Positions 58,353 through 64,000 of a stretch of DNA of 64,000 bases are shown here, one piece after another. Under the pieces are notes generated by a model, which searched no databases, was not told the DNA's origin, and was given only the letters and a program-made list of their open reading frames with translations. Source of the stretch: Druceiella hillmani (taxonomy: Eukaryota; Arthropoda; Insecta; Lepidoptera; Hepialidae); the NCBI GenBank assembly GCA_039881145.1, contig JAYKKI010000032.1, forward strand, positions 13,782,501-13,846,500, written 5' to 3'. Positions within the stretch are counted from its first letter, which is position 1, and each line of letters opens with the position of its first letter. Both the position numbers and the translations under genes were made by a program.

Positions 58353-59922
58353 CCTCCTTATTATCGTTGTGTTTTTGATGAGTATCTAACTCTCTTACAT
58401 TTAATAAAAAACGCGAACCAGCACGATTGGTATTCCATATCACTCTCTGTCTTACAAATAGTTATTTTTAATGTTATATATGAGTTGAAAACTAAAAGGG
58501 TAATGGTCGTAGATTTTAATATATAGTCATATTAAGGTGTTTTTTTATTTCCCCCAACATCAGTGTATAACAAAACCACATAACTTTAAATTTAAACTTA
58601 CACGTAACAATACCATTAAACAATATATTTATCAGTCGAGGTCGGTAATATCTCCAAATGCCTAATAACGAAAATATTAATGTTAAGTGAGATTGATTTA
58701 TATAATATTACATCGTTTATTGCTGGAATAAAGCAATATATTTTACATCTGCACTATTGTGATTTTCTTTACTATATCCGCAAATTTATAACAACCTCTG
58801 TACACATCAACCATTGACTAAATAATGAAGACCAAAAGTGAATAAATTGTGTACCATCAACTACGGCATGTACTCATTGCCAGAAAGCGATTCCACTGGT
58901 TTATTTTATTGTTGTGCCAGTTTTCTTGCACTTAATTTTTCAAAGAATTAGTATTGTGCTGAATAAAGAAAAAAAATGAAGATAGGAAAAACTATCAAAA
59001 GTACACAAATTTATCCAAAACATTTTACTCTCTGTGATAACCACTTATAAGGTATTTTAACCTATCTATACCTTTTCTTCGTAATTAGCAACCTGTCCAT
59101 TGTTTTGGAGTTTCCATTGTAAGTTGATTAATATACCTGTATCTTTTCTCTCCTCCACCTAAACCTTTTATCGTCTACATAATTATAGTTAGCATTGAAT
59201 CCCTAGAATGATGTTACATTTATATGTCGATAAGTGACCATTACCATGGTAAGTTTCAAATTTGTGAGACACAAAATATATTGAGAGCATTCGGACATGT
59301 TCAGAACATTTATTTTACATAAAATTTTCCTACAAAAAATTAAGGTAATTAATATAATTTGGTTGTTGGTAAATGACTTTTATACATAACTTTAATATTG
59401 AATGAAAAATCACTGAACTTTGATAAATTCGAACTTGCTACGTTTTATTTGTCAACTGAGCGCTAATATGTAAGACTAAAGAAATTTTCAATCAAAAATG
59501 AATTATTCAAGAAAATTAAGTTTGATAATTTCTATTTTTTAACCATTTCATTTTTTAACATATTTTTTCTGTCCCACTCTAATTAATTTTCGTAATCAAG
59601 CTTTTACTGGCATTAGGAATTACAATGTTCTACGGAATGTCGTCGCAAGATTTACATCCATGCTAAAAATTTTAATTTCTAATTAGGTCTCCTTCGACAG
59701 AAAGTTTTTCCAAAAAAGAAAGAAAGTTTTTCCAAAAGGTTATAAGAGTTCAGTACAAAAAGGAAAAAAGAGTTCGGTAAAAGCTTTATCTAACTGGATT
59801 ACGGAGGGTTCCATATGGATTACGGCGGGTTCCATAAAGCCAGTCGATAGGAGTAACTGAAAATAAAAGTAATTTTTCCCCCAAATTAGTAACTTTTTTG
59901 CTGGGCAGTGAAAAAACGAAAA
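58353..59922. other. Intergenic DNA with small tandem repeats
   Basis: A 23-bp word 'ctctgtgataaccacttataa' occurs at about 57408 and again at about 59031. Short tandem duplications at 59698-59735 ('gaaagtttttccaaaa') and 59797-59838 ('tggattacggagggttccat') lie just past the LINE relic and may belong to its decayed downstream part. No gene. Confidence 0.55.
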
Positions 59923-60507
59923 TTAAACAAAATTACGTAAGCACGCAATACATTTTTGGACTTTTGGAACTTTTAGAGTTATGAATAAAATGAGTATCGG
60001 TTTACAGCTAACTATATTTTCTTTGGACCTGATTTCATGCACCGATTTTATGTGTTTCTTTTTCCATCATATAGGGAAAGTTCCATGTGCTATTTACTTA
60101 TAATACAAGACGGTCAAAGGACCACATATATAAACTGCATTTTTGATGACTGTAGTTTCAATTCTGTCTGGTCTTGGGCCTTTGTTTAGGTCTGATGACA
60201 TAAGTATTTTTAAAACGATTGCAACATCAAGCGACATGGATGATTAGCTGACATTATTATGGTTAATAAGCATATTTTCAACATTTCTAGCAAAATTATC
60301 TACGCTTGTATCAGAGGACACGAAGGTTGACTGAAAGAACTCCGAGAAAACATTGATAAATCTCGTTCGATTTATTGGTCGTTTTTTCGCTGCATAACTT
60401 AGTTGATTCATGTCCATGTGTCTCATATACGCAAGCGACGTATAACCAGAATGTTTTAGGGATTTTTTATGTTTTTCTCTATATTTGCAACATATGACTG
60501 AGGACAT
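59923..60507 (-). pseudogene. LINE reverse-transcriptase relic (jockey/CR1-like ORF2)
   Basis: On minus a single frame from ATG 60505-60507 reads REKHKKSLKHSG and FINVFSEFFQSTFVSSD, matching the linker before the reverse transcriptase in non-LTR retrotransposons. After an in-frame TAA (60244-60246) the same frame gives LKILMSSDLNKGPRPDRI, CGPLTVLYYK, stop (60094), GTFPI, stop (60067), WKKKHIKSVHEIRSKENI and KPILILF. This is the N-terminal reverse-transcriptase signature (NKGPGPDxI ... PLxxLYN ... G.FP..WK...I.PVHK.GSK ... RPISIL) of jockey, CR1 and related LINEs. The endonuclease domain, the catalytic FADD region and the 3' end are not visible. Dead fragment; ancient relative to the surrounding repeats. 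Confidence 0.9.
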
Positions 60508-60530
60508 TGCTTACACACGCGCTTGAATCT

Positions 60531-61313
60531 AGACCAAAGTTCTGAAAATTAGTTATAGACAGAAACGAGTAAACCAGACTAGTTATTTATAATTAAAGGT
60601 AACCTTTTACGGCACAAAAGAGTCACTTACATTGAATACCGTGAAACTTAGCCATAGCACATTCCGTTGAGAATTCCCTTAATTCGTTATCACAATCTAT
60701 TATACTAATTCTTTTACTTATTAGCCCATAATCGCCCTTAAAGAAGTCTTATTTTTTACTTTGTGTATTGGGTGATACTTAGTCTGAATTATACATAATC
60801 GAACAATTTTAAGCGGGATGGTTTTCAACTTTTCTACTTAAAAGTGGATTAGTTGCTGTAAACACACTGGCCAAATTAGTAATAACTGAGTCTAAAACTT
60901 TATCTTTTTAATTTTGTATTTAATTATATTGCTTACTATTCATAAAAAATAATATTCTCATGGAAATTTTCATTATTTGTAATACATATGTAATTAATAT
61001 GATGCAGTATACTTCTTCACATTGCCAAGTAATTGAAGATATATTATTATCACCTACGGTACAAAATTTACTGTCATTTTTTTCTGTGTGCATTTTCTGT
61101 AAATTACTATTATTCCGTATTTATTAAAAGGTAGATCTGGTGAGAGATTGACTAGGTTAAAGATAAATTTCTGCTTACTCGAAGACAATTCAGTTTTGTT
61201 TCTTCTACTTCAATATTCTCATAGTCTGCACATCGCGTTCCCACATATCCAGACTGCAAGGCCACCAAAATTCTATTTATAACTTTGTGAGTATCTCTAT
61301 CTCTATGATACAC

Positions 61314-61353
<40 letters not shown>

Positions 61354-61372
61354 TATATGTATATATATATAG

Positions 61373-61446
<74 letters not shown>

Positions 61447-61932
61447 TATATATATTTAGTAACAGTCACATTTCTGTTAGCACTATTATATCATAGTTAT
61501 TTGCCAATATATTTAAATATAATTGCTTTAATTGTACGTTTCTTGGAAAACTCAAGTATAATAATATAACGCATATCAGAATAAAAATTTTAACCTATAA
61601 ATCTTCCATCTTTGTGCTAGTACAATTACACAGGGTGTAATAGTCTAAGATGTTTTTAATAGTATTATCAAGAGCTTTTGTTTGATTTGAAAAACAATTA
61701 CAATATAATACCCAGCCTTGGGAAGCAAATAGTATTTTTTTGATTTCAAGTTTTTTCTTTTATGGTACGAAATATCAAATCAATTCTGAACTGTAAAAGA
61801 ATAGGAATCGCGTTTGTTTTCGCACTAGATTTTCGTCGCCGTAAAGTATTACTTAATTAACAGATTTAGTTTAAATTATTTCAGATCAGTTCCGTTATTA
61901 AATTTTACTTTGTATAACGACTACCGAACCCA
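60531..61932. other. Intergenic DNA with a large (TA)n cluster
   Basis: Apart from the TA cluster at 61316-61456 I see no gene, RNA or ordered repeat. Confidence 0.55.
61316..61456. repeat. Long (TA)n cluster
   Basis: Three TA runs separated by 'gttatatatg' and 'gttatat' near 61350-61375; the last run exceeds 35 units. Overlapping Tyr-Ile frames are artefacts. Confidence 0.98.
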
Positions 61933-62506
61933 CCTGTTACCTGTTCCAATACGCGCTTTGCTCCTTTTTTTAAACACTTAATTAATTTTAGACGTTATCT
62001 CTCCTTTAGACGTCTTTTTAAATTGCCAACCTTCAATATTTTTTACTTAATTAGTTACATGTTCCAATACGCACTGTTACTGTTACATGTTCCAATACGC
62101 ACTTTGCTCCTTTTTTAAACACTCTCAATTAATTTTAGACGTTATCTCTCCTTTAGACGTCTTTTTGAATTGCCAACCTTTAATATTTTTTACAAAATTA
62201 GTTACATGTTCCAATACGCATTGTTACTGTTACATGTTCCAATACGCACTTTGCTCCTTTTTTAAACACTCTCAATTAATTTTAGACGTTATCTCTCCTT
62301 TAGACGTCTTTTTGAATTGCCAACCTTTAATATTTTTTACATAATTAGTTACATATTCCAATACGCACTGTTACTGTTACATGTTCCAATACGCACTTTG
62401 CTCCTTTTTTAAACACTCTCAATTAATTTTAGACATTATCTCTCCTTTAGACGTCTTTTTGAATTGCCAACCTTCAATATTTTTTACATAATTAGTATTC
62501 AAAGGA
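61933..62506. repeat. Tandem repeat, ~147-bp unit, four copies
   Basis: 'ctttgctcctttttt' recurs at about 61956, 62103, 62250 and 62397 (spacing 147 bp). Each unit has 'tagacgttatctctccttt', 'agacgtctttttgaattgcc' and 'aatattttttac'. Inside, 'ttccaatacgcactgttac' and 'atgttccaatacgcacttt' form a nested short duplication. Because 147 is a multiple of 3, one frame repeats every 49 codons (85-codon frame at 62087-62344); this is repeat structure, not a gene. Confidence 0.97.
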
Positions 62507-64000
62507 CATTTTCAACTACACGTGTAAACTTATTATACGGGAGCAAAATATTTTCTTGTGATAAAGTAAATGGGTAGTGGCTCTGCGTAGGAACTTCTAA
62601 CTAGCAAAACTTCTTTTATGTTTCCTAGAAAGATAAAAGCAGTATTGTTATAATTTTGTATCTTATCTGATTATCTTCAAAAATATACGATATAAAAATA
62701 CGAAAATCTTACAAGATATCGATCTTACCGTTAGGCAAAACGCACAATTTGATAACTCCCTCTTGCTCTTGATAACTACCTTTTGTTTAGCTCTCATGAA
62801 ATGTTGTATTTATCTTTTTAAATTTGTATTACTTTATATAGCTATAGCCGACATTAGTTAACCATGTCACAGTAGTTAACAATTTGATACACTTTCTTGA
62901 TTTTCCCAATTGGTAACGTTGAACTTATACGAAACACAGAAAACTTTTCTCGATTTTTCCCTGGAAATTAAGTAATATAACAATTAAAATATTACTTAAA
63001 TTTCCGAGCATTTTGCAGGTTATTTGAGTACGTACTTACCAAAAGCTAGCTGGCAAGATGTATGTCATCTCAAAACTCAAGCATGGTTCATATACCCTGC
63101 TGTAATCCGTTTGAAATACAGGCTACTAACAAAATCTTGACACCACTACAATCTATAAAAAATAACTAGCAATTGTGTCGACTATTTGAATAAAGTAACA
63201 TGCTTAATGAAAAGTTGTGTGCAGTGAAATGTCAGCATGATTAGTCCTTTTGATGTATGAATCAAGAACTGTAATAGATATATTAAATAAAATTTTAATT
63301 CCTTTCTATGATCGACCGCCATTTATCCAATGTATCACCATAACAACTCTCTAAATACCTTTATTACTCGCAACAAAATGTTGCGAGTAAGATTCTACCT
63401 AATATCAGAGCTCAAAGGTCATTATGAAGCCGACTCCTAATTTCACTGCATCCTCTGCAGATTCCAATTGCTCCAGGGTGCGACCGATCGATGACGTAAG
63501 AGACCTGCCCTCTCTCCCCTCCATACGAGACAGGTTGGCCGATAGGGCGTTCGTACCCCCTAAGTGTACTTGTTTTGGGAATTGTTACTTGATAAGGTTG
63601 TTTGAACGTTGATAATTTTGTTTCTGTGAATAATAATAGAAGGGTGACTTTAGGTGCGCTGTAGATGTATTGACACTGTATGTTGTTTTCTTGCTGAAAT
63701 TATCAGTAAGTATCATTATCGAACAATGAAAATTCAATGAAATTCGTTTTAGAGTATGACATAACATCCCTTTAATGAATCATTAAAACAATACGTAAAG
63801 CACGCCTTATAGTCACCTATAAATACGTCGTCCCACACTTTATGTTCATGTTTTCTTTTAATATATTTTATCAGACTAAGAATCTACAGATTAGTCAATT
63901 AATTCATTTTTATAAAGTTGAGTAAATGTCAGTTGTAATCAATGTTAAAATTATTTGCTATGAGAATAGTCAAACTAGTTCAATTAGTCGTGTAAATTCT
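62507..64000. other. Intergenic DNA to window end
   Basis: A GC-richer patch at 63415-63600 carries a 62-codon plus frame (63424-63612) with residues such as DLPSLPSIRDRLADRAF. It has a better codon look than its neighbours and could be a piece of a LINE C-terminus or an exon, but no motif decides it. A hairpin 'tactcgcaacaaaatgttgcgagta' lies at about 63366-63390. The rest is AT-rich without features. Confidence 0.4.

Noticed and set aside
62087..62344. 85-codon plus frame with internal 49-residue repeat
   Set aside because: It follows from the ~147-bp repeat length being a multiple of three.

Overview
The window reads as gene-poor, AT-rich nuclear DNA of an insect, most likely a moth or butterfly (Lepidoptera). 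The reasons are the base composition, the very many (TA)n tracts, and dispersed fragments of a kind I associate with lepidopteran genomes. These include pieces ending near 'tacggaaccctaaaa' with runs of 'gacagacagacggac', an 'actagcgtgacccgtgcgaag' fragment directly after a (TA)n tract, and 'attctttcaccagtacttagaaag' type fragments. The assignment rests on recall of repeat motifs, not on a search. I see no intact gene: no bacterial-style operons, no convincing rRNA or tRNA, and no complete protein-coding gene. The longest open frames (about 680 and 710 codons) are artefacts of a hexanucleotide array.

Layout. 1-480: two tandem copies of a short repeat that carries a hammerhead-ribozyme-like motif. 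1380-1690: GC-richer island. 3279-3500: a foldback member of the same family. 4041-4340: a duplicated dispersed-repeat fragment running up to a 2-kb TTTACR/TTTATA satellite (4411-6460). 6460-42170: intergenic or intronic DNA with microsatellites, minisatellites, perfect hairpins and repeat fragments, including a second large foldback of the ribozyme-like family (31479-31693) and a ~129-bp satellite (31750-32400). 42171-42562: a clear, decayed histone H3 pseudogene. 43409-53383: two direct tandem copies of a ~5-kb unit, each starting with a 16-bp minisatellite; copy 1 keeps a possible two-exon reading frame that is wrecked in copy 2. 54636-54867: eight identical 29-bp repeats. 55361-55602: the best-preserved foldback of the ribozyme-like family. 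57895-58352: six 77-bp repeats. 59923-60507: a decayed LINE reverse-transcriptase fragment. 61933-62506: four ~147-bp repeats.

The observations most worth following are the hammerhead-like motif shared by the foldback family (six copies with the core residues in order, several with supporting stems), the candidate spliced frame in the tandem duplication, and the block structure of the hexamer satellite. The coding relics (H3, LINE) are unambiguous in alignment but dead. There is no pathway here; the window is best read as a record of repeat expansion, foldback formation and local duplication.
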